Assembly: GCF_009377175.1 (NCBI RefSeq)
Contig: NZ_VJZD01000080.1
Span: forward strand, 1 to 36,176
DNA: 36,176 nucleotides
Source of the DNA: Streptomyces adustus
GTDB lineage: Bacteria; Actinomycetota; Actinomycetes; Streptomycetales; Streptomycetaceae
Direction of reading: 5' to 3'
Positions 23,718-30,045 of this stretch are shown one piece after another. Numbering within the stretch: position 1 is the stretch's first letter; every line of letters begins with the position of its first letter. Below the pieces are notes generated by a model, which did no database searches, was not told the origin of the DNA, and saw only the letters and a list, made by a program, of their open reading frames with translations. The position numbers and the translations under genes were made by a program.

Positions 23718-25646
23718 TCACCGGATGGTGATCGTGACCGTCGATCCCTTGGGGGCCTTGTCACCGGCCTTCACCGACTGCTTCTTGACCGTGTCGCCGA
23801 ACAGGCCCAGCAGGCCCCGGTCCTCCTCGACCTGGAAACCGGCGGCCTCCAGCCGGCTCCTGGCGTCGTCGACACCGGCGCCGACCACGTCCGGGACCGC
23901 GACCATCTCCGGGCCCTTGGACAGCGTCAGCGTCACCGTGTCGCCCTGGGCGGCCTGGCCGTCGGCGGCCGGGGTCTGTGCCGCGACCTGGCCGGCGTCG
24001 TACTCCGAGTTGACCCGGGCGGTGCCGACCTCCACCTTCAGGCCCGCCTGCGTCAGCGTGGCCTTGGCGTCCGCCAGGTCCTGGCCGGTCACGTCCGGCA
24101 CGTCCACCGGGCTGCCCTTGCTGACCGTGAGGGCGACCGCCGCACCGGAGTGCCGTGTCTCGCCCGGCTGCGGGTCGGTGGCGATCACGAAGCCCCGGGG
24201 CACGTCGTCGCTGAACTCCCGGGTGACCAGGCCGGGCTCCAGCCCGCTGTCCTTCAGCACCGCCCGCGCCTTGTCCAGCCGGTATCCCGCCAGGTCCGGC
24301 ACCTTCACCGTCTGCGGGCCCTTGGACAGCGTGATCGTGACGGCGTCGTGGTCGCGGATGCGCTCGCCCGGCGCCGGGTCCGTACCGATCACCGTGCCGC
24401 GCTCGACGGTGTCGCTGTAGGCCTCCTCGACCTTGCCGACCTTCAGCCCGGCCGCCTGGAGCCGGTCCCTGGCCTGGGCCTCGGTCTTCGCCAGCAGCGG
24501 CGGGACCTTGGTGAACTGGCCGGAGTTGATGTACCAGACGCCGGTGCCGACCCCGAACACCACCAGGACGGCCGCGACGACCAGGGCGAGCCGCCTGGAC
24601 CCGGTGGCCCCCCGGCGCGGCGGGAGCGGCGGCGGGCTCTGGAACCTGCTGGTGGGCTGGAAGCCCCCTCGGGGCTCGTCCTCCTCGTTGACGGGCAGCG
24701 GCCGCGGCACGGTCAGGGCCCTCGGGATGACGCTCGTGCGGTCCTCGGCGTTGTCGTGCGACGGCGCCACCGCCTGCGGCGGCACCGCGTCCAGCTGGTC
24801 GTCGCTCAGCGCCTCCCGCGTCAGACGCAGCTGCGCCAGCAGTTCCACGGCGTCATAGGGCCGGACGTCCGGGTTGCGCGCGGTGGCCGTGGCGACCAGC
24901 TCGTCCAGCGGGTACGGCAGCCCCGGCACGGCGGCCGAGGGCGGCGGCACGTCCTCGTGGAGGTGCTTGTAGAGCACCACGGCGGGGGAGTCCCCCTCGT
25001 GCGGCCGGTCGCCGGTCAGCATCTCGTACAGGACGACACCGCACGCGTACACGTCGACACGTGGATCGGCGGTGCCGTTCTCTATCTGCTCGGGCGCGAG
25101 ATAGGAGACGGTGCCCAGGACCGTGCCCGTGGTGTTGGTGACCGTGTCCACGGCCCGTACCAGCCCGAAGTCGGCGACCTTGACCCGCCCGTCGTCCCCT
25201 ATGAGGACGTTCTCGGGCTTCATGTCCCGGTGCACGAACCCGGCCCGGTGGGCGGCGCCCAGCGCGGCCAGCACCGGCTCCAGGATGTCCAGGGCGGCCC
25301 GCGGTTGCAGCGCCCCGCGCTCGCGCAGCACGTCACGCAGGGTGCAGCCGGCCACGTACTCCATGGCGAGGTACACGTACGACCCGTCGGTGCCCTGGTC
25401 GAAGACCTGGACGACGTTGGGGTGCGCGAGCCGCGCGACGGACTTCGCCTCCCGGATGAACCGTTCGACGAACGAGCCGTCCACCGCGAGCGTCGGGTGC
25501 ATCACCTTGAGCGCGAGCACGCGGTCCAGGCGGGTGTCCACGGCCCGGTAGACCGTGGCCATCCCGCCGACGGCGATCCGCGCGTCGACGCGATACCGGC
25601 CGTCGAGCACCTGCCCGACGAGGGGGTCCTGAAGGGTCGTATCCAC
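23718..25646 (-). CDS. PASTA-domain Ser/Thr protein kinase (PknL/PknB-like)
   Basis: Transmembrane receptor kinase of 642 residues. The cytoplasmic kinase shows the Gly-rich loop VGGMATVYR (26-34), Lys47 in ALKVM, the catalytic HRDMKPEN (HRD 139-141), DFG 159-161, the activation segment TNTTGTVLGTVSYLAPEQ (about 170-187) with several Thr for autophosphorylation, and APE 184-186. A juxtamembrane Pro-rich linker leads to one helix (about 353-373). Four PASTA repeats follow (about 379-443, 446-512, 513-578, 580-642), which in homologues sense peptidoglycan fragments. GTG 25646 has no ribosome site but lies 6 nt after TAGACT. It is convergent with thiG and divergent from the endonuclease IV gene. 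With the nearby Rv2175c-like protein it recalls PknL-Rv2175c. Confidence 0.96.
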   Translation of the reverse strand: MDTTLQDPLVGQVLDGRYRVDARIAVGGMATVYRAVDTRLDRVLALKVMHPTLAVDGSFVERFIREAKSVARLAHPNVVQVFDQGTDGSYVYLAMEYVAGCTLRDVLRERGALQPRAALDILEPVLAALGAAHRAGFVHRDMKPENVLIGDDGRVKVADFGLVRAVDTVTNTTGTVLGTVSYLAPEQIENGTADPRVDVYACGVVLYEMLTGDRPHEGDSPAVVLYKHLHEDVPPPSAAVPGLPYPLDELVATATARNPDVRPYDAVELLAQLRLTREALSDDQLDAVPPQAVAPSHDNAEDRTSVIPRALTVPRPLPVNEEDEPRGGFQPTSRFQSPPPLPPRRGATGSRRLALVVAAVLVVFGVGTGVWYINSGQFTKVPPLLAKTEAQARDRLQAAGLKVGKVEEAYSDTVERGTVIGTDPAPGERIRDHDAVTITLSKGPQTVKVPDLAGYRLDKARAVLKDSGLEPGLVTREFSDDVPRGFVIATDPQPGETRHSGAAVALTVSKGSPVDVPDVTGQDLADAKATLTQAGLKVEVGTARVNSEYDAGQVAAQTPAADGQAAQGDTVTLTLSKGPEMVAVPDVVGAGVDDARSRLEAAGFQVEEDRGLLGLFGDTVKKQSVKAGDKAPKGSTVTITIR

Positions 25647-25652
25647 GGGCCG

Positions 25653-25658
25653 AGTCTA
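25653..25658 (-). promoter_or_regulatory. -10 hexamer of the kinase gene (leaderless)
   Basis: TAGACT on the minus strand ends 6 nt before the GTG start at 25646. No convincing -35 is visible. The lack of any Shine-Dalgarno supports a leaderless mRNA. Confidence 0.45.
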
Positions 25659-25818
25659 CGAGCCACCACGGACTTACCTCCCGCTGAAGCCGGTATCGGG
25701 AGGTACTGAAGCTGACCTGTGACGCTTCCCGCGCCCGCGAAGCCGAAAACCGCTCCCGTCCCCCGGCGTCCGGGCGGCCGGTGCCGGGGCACACCGGGTC
25801 CCGTGACACCCTGAACAG

Positions 25819-26697
25819 GTGAGACACGAGCAGCGCGGCCCCTCCCGCAACCCCGTCGGCGGTCACGTCCCCGTCGCCGGTGGCCTGAACTCGGTGGGTC
25901 TGGCCTACGCCCGCGACCTGAGGGCGGAGGCCGTGCAGGTCTTCGTCGCCAACCCGCGCGGCTGGGCCACCCCGCCCGGCAACCCGCGGCAGGACGAGGA
26001 GTTCCGCGCGGCCTGCGCGGCCGGGTCGATCCCCGCGTACGTGCACGCCCCGTACCTGATCAACTTCGGTTCGCACACCGAGGCGACCGTGGAGCGGTCC
26101 GTGGAGTCCCTGCGGCACTCGCTGCGGCGCGGGCGGGAGATCGGCGCGCTCGGCGTGGTCGTGCACACCGGGAGCGCGACCGGCGGGCGGGAGCGGTCCG
26201 TGGCCCTGCGGCAGGTGCGCGAGCGCCTGCTGCCGCTGCTGGAGGAGCTCACCCACGACGACGACCCCTACCTCCTGCTGGAGTCGACCGCGGGCCAGGG
26301 CGCCTCGCTGTGCTCCCGGACCTGGGACTTCGGGCCGTACTTCGAGGCACTGGACGCCCATCCGAAGCTGGGCGTGTGCCTGGACACCTGCCACATCTTC
26401 GCGGCCGGCCACGACCTGACCGGTCCTGACGGGATGCACCGGACCCTGGACCTGCTGGTGGACACCGTCGGAGAGGGCCGGCTGCGGCTGATCCACGCCA
26501 ACGACTCCAAGGACGTGGCCGGCGCCCACAAGGACCGGCACGAGAACATCGGCGCCGGGCACATAGGCGAGGACCCGTTCCGAGCGCTGATGACCCACCC
26601 GGCGACGGCGGGGGTACCGCTGATCATCGAGACGCCTGGCGGCAAGGAGGGACACGCGGCCGACGTGGAGCGGCTGAAGAAGCTCCGCGACGGCTGA
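25819..26697 (+). CDS. nfo: Deoxyribonuclease IV (AP endonuclease family 2)
   Basis: Cleaves DNA 5' to abasic sites in base-excision repair. The 292-residue TIM barrel has the full set of trinuclear zinc ligands: His76 (YVHAPYLINFGS), His116 (VVVHTGSATGG), Glu155 (LLLESTAGQGASL), Asp189 and His192 (GVCLDTCHIFAAGHD), His226 (RLIHANDSKD), Asp239 and His241 (KDRHENIGAGHIG) and Glu271 (LIIETPGG). The order matches E. coli Nfo. GTG 25819 is used; no Shine-Dalgarno is visible and CACCCT lies 6 nt before it, so a leaderless mRNA is possible. It diverges from the kinase gene across about 170 nt and converges with the molybdopterin oxidoreductase gene. Confidence 0.94.
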   Translation: MRHEQRGPSRNPVGGHVPVAGGLNSVGLAYARDLRAEAVQVFVANPRGWATPPGNPRQDEEFRAACAAGSIPAYVHAPYLINFGSHTEATVERSVESLRHSLRRGREIGALGVVVHTGSATGGRERSVALRQVRERLLPLLEELTHDDDPYLLLESTAGQGASLCSRTWDFGPYFEALDAHPKLGVCLDTCHIFAAGHDLTGPDGMHRTLDLLVDTVGEGRLRLIHANDSKDVAGAHKDRHENIGAGHIGEDPFRALMTHPATAGVPLIIETPGGKEGHAADVERLKKLRDG

Positions 26698-26733
26698 CCC
26701 GGGGCTGCCGCCCCGGAGCCGCCGGTCCGGGGC

Positions 26734-27366
26734 TCAGAGCTCGGGGCCGTCCCCGGGCTTCTCCTGGTACGAGTAGCGCTGCTCCCGCCACGGGTCGCCG
26801 ATGTTGTGGTAGCCGCGTTCCTCCCAGAAGCCGCGGCGGTCGGCGGTCATGTACTCCACACCGCGGACCCACTTCGGGCCCTTCCAGGCGTACAGGTGCG
26901 GGACGACCAGGCGGAGCGGGAAGCCGTGTTCCGCCGTGAGCAGCTCGCCGTCCTTGTGGGTGGCGAAGATGGTGCGCTCGGCGGCGAAGTCGGCCAGCCT
27001 GAGGTTGGAGCTGAAGCCGTACTCCGCCCACACCATCACATGGGTGACGGTCGGCGCGGGCGGGGCGAGCTCCAGGACGGCGCGGGCCGGGATACCGCCC
27101 CATTCGGCACCGATCATGCTGAACTTCGTCACGCAGTGCAGATCGGCCACCACGGTGGTGTACGGCAGGGCCGTCAGCTCCTCGTGGTTCCAGCAGCTCT
27201 TGTCACCGTCGGCGGTGGCCCCGAAGACCCTGAACTCCCAGCGTTCGGGTCGGAACTTGGGCACCGGCCCGTAGTGCGTGACGGGCCAGCCGCGCTGGAG
27301 TCGCTGTCCCGGCGGAAGCTCGGACCGTGCCGCTTCGCCTGATTCGCGCTCCTCCGGATGACCCAT
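26734..27366 (-). CDS. Sulfite oxidase-like molybdopterin oxidoreductase
   Basis: Single-domain molybdenum-cofactor protein of 210 residues. The Moco-ligating cysteine is Cys78 in VADLHCVTKFSM, the conserved strand of the sulfite oxidase/MsrP (YedY) fold; AEHGFPLRLVVPHLYAWKGP and VRGVEYM are also diagnostic. It has no signal peptide, Tat motif, haem domain or dimerisation domain, so it is cytoplasmic and minimal. ATG 27366 is chosen; GGAGG ends one base before it, which is too close for a standard site, so the start or a leaderless mRNA is uncertain. It is convergent with endonuclease IV (36 nt) and diverges from bfr. The electron acceptor and substrate are unknown; a sulfoxide or sulfite link is only family-based. 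Confidence 0.85.
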   Translation of the reverse strand: MGHPEERESGEAARSELPPGQRLQRGWPVTHYGPVPKFRPERWEFRVFGATADGDKSCWNHEELTALPYTTVVADLHCVTKFSMIGAEWGGIPARAVLELAPPAPTVTHVMVWAEYGFSSNLRLADFAAERTIFATHKDGELLTAEHGFPLRLVVPHLYAWKGPKWVRGVEYMTADRRGFWEERGYHNIGDPWREQRYSYQEKPGDGPEL

Positions 27367-27433
27367 GCCTCCATCCTGACAGACCCCGGGCAGTGCCCAT
27401 GACCAAGGGAACAAAGTTACCCAAACCGCACTG

Positions 27434-27466
27434 AGTGCGCACTTACTTACTAAGTACGCACTTACT
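27434..27466. repeat. Paired 14-nt direct repeats upstream of bfr
   Basis: AGTGCGCACTTACT (27434-27447) and AGTACGCACTTACT (27453-27466) differ at one base and are 19 nt apart, about two helical turns. The first contains the perfect palindrome AGTGCGCACT. They sit about 75 nt before the bfr ATG and on the far side of the molybdopterin gene's start, so either divergent gene could be controlled. The sequence is AT-rich relative to the window. They look like an operator for a dimeric regulator. Confidence 0.6.
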
Positions 27467-27541
27467 GGACGATCTTCTACGGCGGTGCAATCATGCGGCC
27501 GCAACCACAGCAGTTCCCCCACGTGGAAGGAGCCTGACGCG

Positions 27542-28021
27542 ATGCAGGGCGACCCCGAGGTCATCGAGTTCCTGAACGAGCAGCTCACCGGTGAGCTCAC
27601 CGCGATCAACCAGTACTTCCTGCACGCGAAGATGCAGGAGAACTTCGGCTGGACGAAGCTCGCGAAGTACACGCGGCACGAGTCGTTCGACGAGATGAAG
27701 CACGCCGAGGTGCTCACCGACCGGATCCTGTTCCTCGACGGGCTGCCGAACTACCAGCGTCTGTTCCACGTGCGGGTGGGCCAGACCGTCAAGGAGATGT
27801 TCGAGGCCGACCGGCAGGTCGAGGTGGAGGCGATCGACCGCCTCAAGCGCGGCATCAAGGTGATGCGCGAGAAGGGCGACATCACGTCGGCGAACATCTT
27901 CGAGTCGATCCTGGAGGACGAGGAGCACCACATCGACTACCTCGACACCCAGCTGGAGCTGCTGGAGAAGCTCGGTGAGGCGCTCTACCTCGCGCAGCTG
28001 ATCGAGCAGCCGGAGAGCTAG
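27542..28021 (+). CDS. bfr: Bacterioferritin
   Basis: Haem-containing iron-storage protein that oxidises Fe(II) and stores ferric mineral in a 24-mer shell. The 159 residues match the family. All ferroxidase ligands are present: Glu18, Tyr25, Glu51, His54, Glu94, Glu127 and His130, and the haem ligand Met52 is in DEMKHAE. The opening MQGDPEVIEFLNEQLTGEL is typical. ATG 27542 has AAGGAG about 9 nt upstream; a longer in-frame start at 27485 would add 19 non-conserved residues. It is followed by the convergent bfd gene after only 27 nt, and preceded by the paired direct repeats. Unlike bfd, I see no iron box near it, although such boxes can lie further upstream. Confidence 0.98.
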   Translation: MQGDPEVIEFLNEQLTGELTAINQYFLHAKMQENFGWTKLAKYTRHESFDEMKHAEVLTDRILFLDGLPNYQRLFHVRVGQTVKEMFEADRQVEVEAIDRLKRGIKVMREKGDITSANIFESILEDEEHHIDYLDTQLELLEKLGEALYLAQLIEQPES

Positions 28022-28048
28022 GGCCGCGGCACGAGGGCCCGTCCGGCT

Positions 28049-28273
28049 CTAGGCGGCCTCGTCCAGGGCGGACAGGACCGGCTTGCCCTGATCGGCCATC
28101 TCGCGGCGCGGGCACGCCCCACGGCCGAGGATCGCCTGGATCCGCCGTACGCACGAACCGCAGTCGGTGCCGGCCTTGCAGGCCGAGGCGATCTGGCGCG
28201 GAGTGCACGCGCCGTCCGCCGCGTGCTTCTTGACCTGCGCCTCGGTCACCCCGAAGCAGCTGCACACGTACAC
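28049..28273 (-). CDS. bfd: Bacterioferritin-associated ferredoxin
   Basis: Small [2Fe-2S] protein (74 residues) that reduces ferric iron in Bfr so it can be released. The cluster ligands are Cys4, Cys6, Cys38 and Cys41 (CSC near the start, then GTDCGSCV); MYVCSCFGVTEAQVKKHA and PRQIASACKAGTDCGSCVRR are the BFD-like [2Fe-2S] motif. The basic tail after residue 50 is longer than in the E. coli protein. GTG 28273 has a strong GGAGGTGA about 6 nt upstream. An iron box lies about 50 nt further up, so expression should rise when iron is scarce. It faces bfr tail to tail. Confidence 0.95.
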   Translation of the reverse strand: MYVCSCFGVTEAQVKKHAADGACTPRQIASACKAGTDCGSCVRRIQAILGRGACPRREMADQGKPVLSALDEAA

Positions 28274-28319
28274 GCGGATTCACCTCCCGACGGGATCGCT
28301 CAGTCTTGCCATCCCGATG

Positions 28320-28338
28320 ATCGGTGAGGCTTACCTAA
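28320..28338 (-). promoter_or_regulatory. Iron box (DmdR/IdeR-type) for bfd
   Basis: Read on the minus strand, TTAGGTAAGCCTCACCGAT matches the IdeR/DmdR consensus TTAGGTTAGGCTCACCTAA at 15 of 19 positions. It lies 47 nt before the bfd start, in the expected promoter region; TTGCGG (28359-28364) is a possible -35. Iron-loaded repressor would block bfd. Confidence 0.8.
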
Positions 28339-28374
28339 CCTTACCCGTCGCACAGAACCCGCAAAAGTGCCGGA

Positions 28375-28402
28375 GGGCGCGGATCGCATGTGATCCGCGC
28401 CC
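28375..28402 (-). terminator. Terminator after the DAHP synthase gene
   Basis: An 11-bp stem (GGGCGCGGATC / GATCCGCGCCC) with loop GCATGT starts 21 nt beyond the DAHP synthase stop on the minus strand and upstream of the bfd promoter. Confidence 0.7.
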
Positions 28403-28423
28403 TACTGCCGTCAGCCCTTGCGG

Positions 28424-29779
28424 TTACTGGTCCCGGTACATCTCCGCGACCAGGAACGCCAGGTCGAGCGACTGGCTGCGGTTCAGACGCGGGTCGCAGG
28501 CCGTCTCGTAGCGCTGGTGCAGGTCGTCGACGAAGATCTCGTCGCCGCCGCCCACGCACTCCGTGACGTCGTCGCCGGTGAGCTCCACGTGGATGCCGCC
28601 CGGGTGGGTGCCCAGGCCCTTGTGGACCTCGAAGAAGCCCTTGACCTCGTCGAGCACGTCGTCGAAGCGACGGGTCTTGTGGCCGGAGGCCGCCTCGAAG
28701 GTGTTGCCGTGCATCGGGTCGGTCACCCAGGCCACGGTGGCGCCGGAGGCGGTGACCTTCTCGACCAGCTCGGGCAGCTTGTCGCGGACCTTGTCCGCGC
28801 CCATCCGCACGATGAAGGTGAGACGGCCCGGCTCACGGTCGGGGTCCAGACGGTCGATGTAGCGCAGCGCCTCCTCGGCCGTGGTCGTCGGGCCGAGCTT
28901 GATGCCGATCGGGTTGCGGATCTTCGAGGCGAACTCGACGTGCGCGTGGTCCAGCTGCCGGGTGCGCTCGCCGATCCACACCATGTGCGCCGAGACGTCG
29001 TACAGCTGCCCGGTGCGCGAGTCGACCCGGGTCAGGGCGGACTCGTAGTCGAGCAGCAGCGCCTCGTGCGAGGAGTAGAACTCGACGGTCTTGAACTCCT
29101 CCGGGTCCGTGCCGCAGGCCCGCATGAAGTTCAGCGCGTTGTCGATCTCGCGCGCCAGCTGCTCGTAGCGCTGCCCGGACGGGGACGACTTCACGAAGTC
29201 CTGGTTCCAGGCGTGCACCTGGCGCAGGTCGGCGTAACCACCGGTGGCGAAGGCGCGCACGAGGTTGAGCGTGGAGGCGGAGGCGTTGTACATGCGCTTC
29301 AGCCGCGCGGGGTCCGGGATCCGGGCCGCCTCGGTGAAGTCGAAGCCGTTGACGGAGTCGCCCCGGTAGGTGGGCAGGGTCACCCCGTCACGGGTCTCGG
29401 TGCCCTTGGAGCGCGGCTTGGAGTACTGGCCGGCGATCCGGCCCACCTTGACCACGGGCACGGACGCGGCGTACGTGAGCACGGCGCCCATCTGGAGGAG
29501 GGTCTTGAGCTTGGCCCTGATGTGCTCGGCCGACACCGCGTCGAAGGACTCGGCGCAGTCACCGCCCTGGAGCAGGAACGCGTCACCGCGAGCGACAGCG
29601 GCCATCCGGGCACGCAGCTGGTCACACTCGCCGGCGAACACCAGGGGCGGATACGACTCGAGCTCCGCGATCACATCGCGCAGAGCCTCGGCATCCGGGT
29701 ACTCGGGCTGCTGCGCCGCGGGCAGGTCTCGCCAAGTCGCCTGAGCGGCGACACTTCGGGAATCAGCGTTCACGGTCAC
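28424..29779 (-). CDS. Class II 3-deoxy-D-arabino-heptulosonate 7-phosphate (DAHP) synthase
   Basis: Condenses phosphoenolpyruvate and erythrose 4-phosphate in the first step of the shikimate pathway. The 451-residue length fits the class II (AroA-II/plant type) enzymes. Metal and substrate residues are seen in QGGDCAESFDA (Cys75), RMGADKVRDKLPELV, WVTDPMHGNTFEA (His), GGIHVELTGDD (Glu) and YETACDPRLNRSQSLDLAFL (Asp). Start: GTG 29779, with GTG 29773 as an alternative; there is no Shine-Dalgarno, but TAGTGT ends 7 nt before GTG 29779, suggesting a leaderless mRNA. It is divergent from the trp leader and trpEG, so entry to and exit from chorismate share one intergenic region. It is the only DAHP synthase in the window. 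Confidence 0.97.
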   Translation of the reverse strand: MTVNADSRSVAAQATWRDLPAAQQPEYPDAEALRDVIAELESYPPLVFAGECDQLRARMAAVARGDAFLLQGGDCAESFDAVSAEHIRAKLKTLLQMGAVLTYAASVPVVKVGRIAGQYSKPRSKGTETRDGVTLPTYRGDSVNGFDFTEAARIPDPARLKRMYNASASTLNLVRAFATGGYADLRQVHAWNQDFVKSSPSGQRYEQLAREIDNALNFMRACGTDPEEFKTVEFYSSHEALLLDYESALTRVDSRTGQLYDVSAHMVWIGERTRQLDHAHVEFASKIRNPIGIKLGPTTTAEEALRYIDRLDPDREPGRLTFIVRMGADKVRDKLPELVEKVTASGATVAWVTDPMHGNTFEAASGHKTRRFDDVLDEVKGFFEVHKGLGTHPGGIHVELTGDDVTECVGGGDEIFVDDLHQRYETACDPRLNRSQSLDLAFLVAEMYRDQ

Positions 29780-29786
29780 GCACTCA

Positions 29787-29792
29787 ACACTA
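29787..29792 (-). promoter_or_regulatory. -10 hexamer of the DAHP synthase gene
   Basis: TAGTGT on the minus strand, 7 nt before GTG 29779. No good -35 is visible. Consistent with a leaderless transcript. Confidence 0.4.
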
Positions 29793-29829
29793 CGGGGTCG
29801 CGTCGAGTCCTTTTCGCCCGGCTCGACAG

Positions 29830-29846
29830 GTGAGACGGTGTCTCAC
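29830..29846. promoter_or_regulatory. Perfect dyad between the DAHP synthase and trpEG promoters
   Basis: GTGAGAC-ggt-GTCTCAC forms a 7-bp perfect inverted repeat in the middle of the divergent region, about 40 nt from each candidate -10. It may be an operator for a regulator of both genes; none is identified. Confidence 0.4.
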
Positions 29847-29877
29847 TCACATGTGCGCCGCCGGAGCAGGGTTGGGG

Positions 29878-29883
29878 TAGGGT
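29878..29883 (+). promoter_or_regulatory. -10 hexamer of the trp leader
   Basis: TAGGGT ends 7 nt before the leader-peptide ATG at 29891. No clear -35. The position predicts transcription starting at or next to the ATG. Confidence 0.5.
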
Positions 29884-29890
29884 GCGTCGC

Positions 29891-29947
29891 ATGTACGCGC
29901 TTTCGACCCAGAACTGGTGGTGGACCGCTCATCCGGCGGCCCACTGA
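29891..29947 (+). CDS. trpL: trp operon leader peptide
   Basis: An 18-codon ORF encoding MYALSTQNWWWTAHPAAH, with three consecutive Trp codons (29915-29923). It lies 98 nt before trpEG and is followed by an attenuator hairpin. Ribosome stalling at the Trp codons when charged tRNA(Trp) is scarce frees 29935-29941 (GGCGGCC), which is complementary to GGCCGCC (29973-29979) in the terminator's 5' arm. A second complementarity, GTACGCGC (29893-29900) with GCGCGTAC (29950-29957), could form when the leader is untranslated. Attenuation of trpEG by a leader with three adjacent Trp codons has been reported in S. venezuelae. There is no Shine-Dalgarno; the -10 position suggests leaderless translation. 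Confidence 0.93.
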   Translation: MYALSTQNWWWTAHPAAH

Positions 29948-29968
29948 CTGCGCGTACGCACGACTTCG

Positions 29969-30002
29969 CGAAGGCCGCCCGAGGGGCGGCCTTCGGCGTT
30001 TT
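29969..30002 (+). terminator. trp attenuator terminator
   Basis: CGAAGGCCGCCC (29969-29980), loop GAG, GGGCGGCCTTCG (29984-29995), then GCGTTTT: a 12-bp stem with a short U-run. It lies 22 nt after the leader stop codon and 44 nt before trpEG. The 5' arm can alternatively pair with the leader's GGCGGCC, giving a terminator/antiterminator switch. Confidence 0.88.
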
Positions 30003-30045
30003 CCGAGGCGCGGGCCGTTCCTCCCCACGAGAAGGACACGGACCC

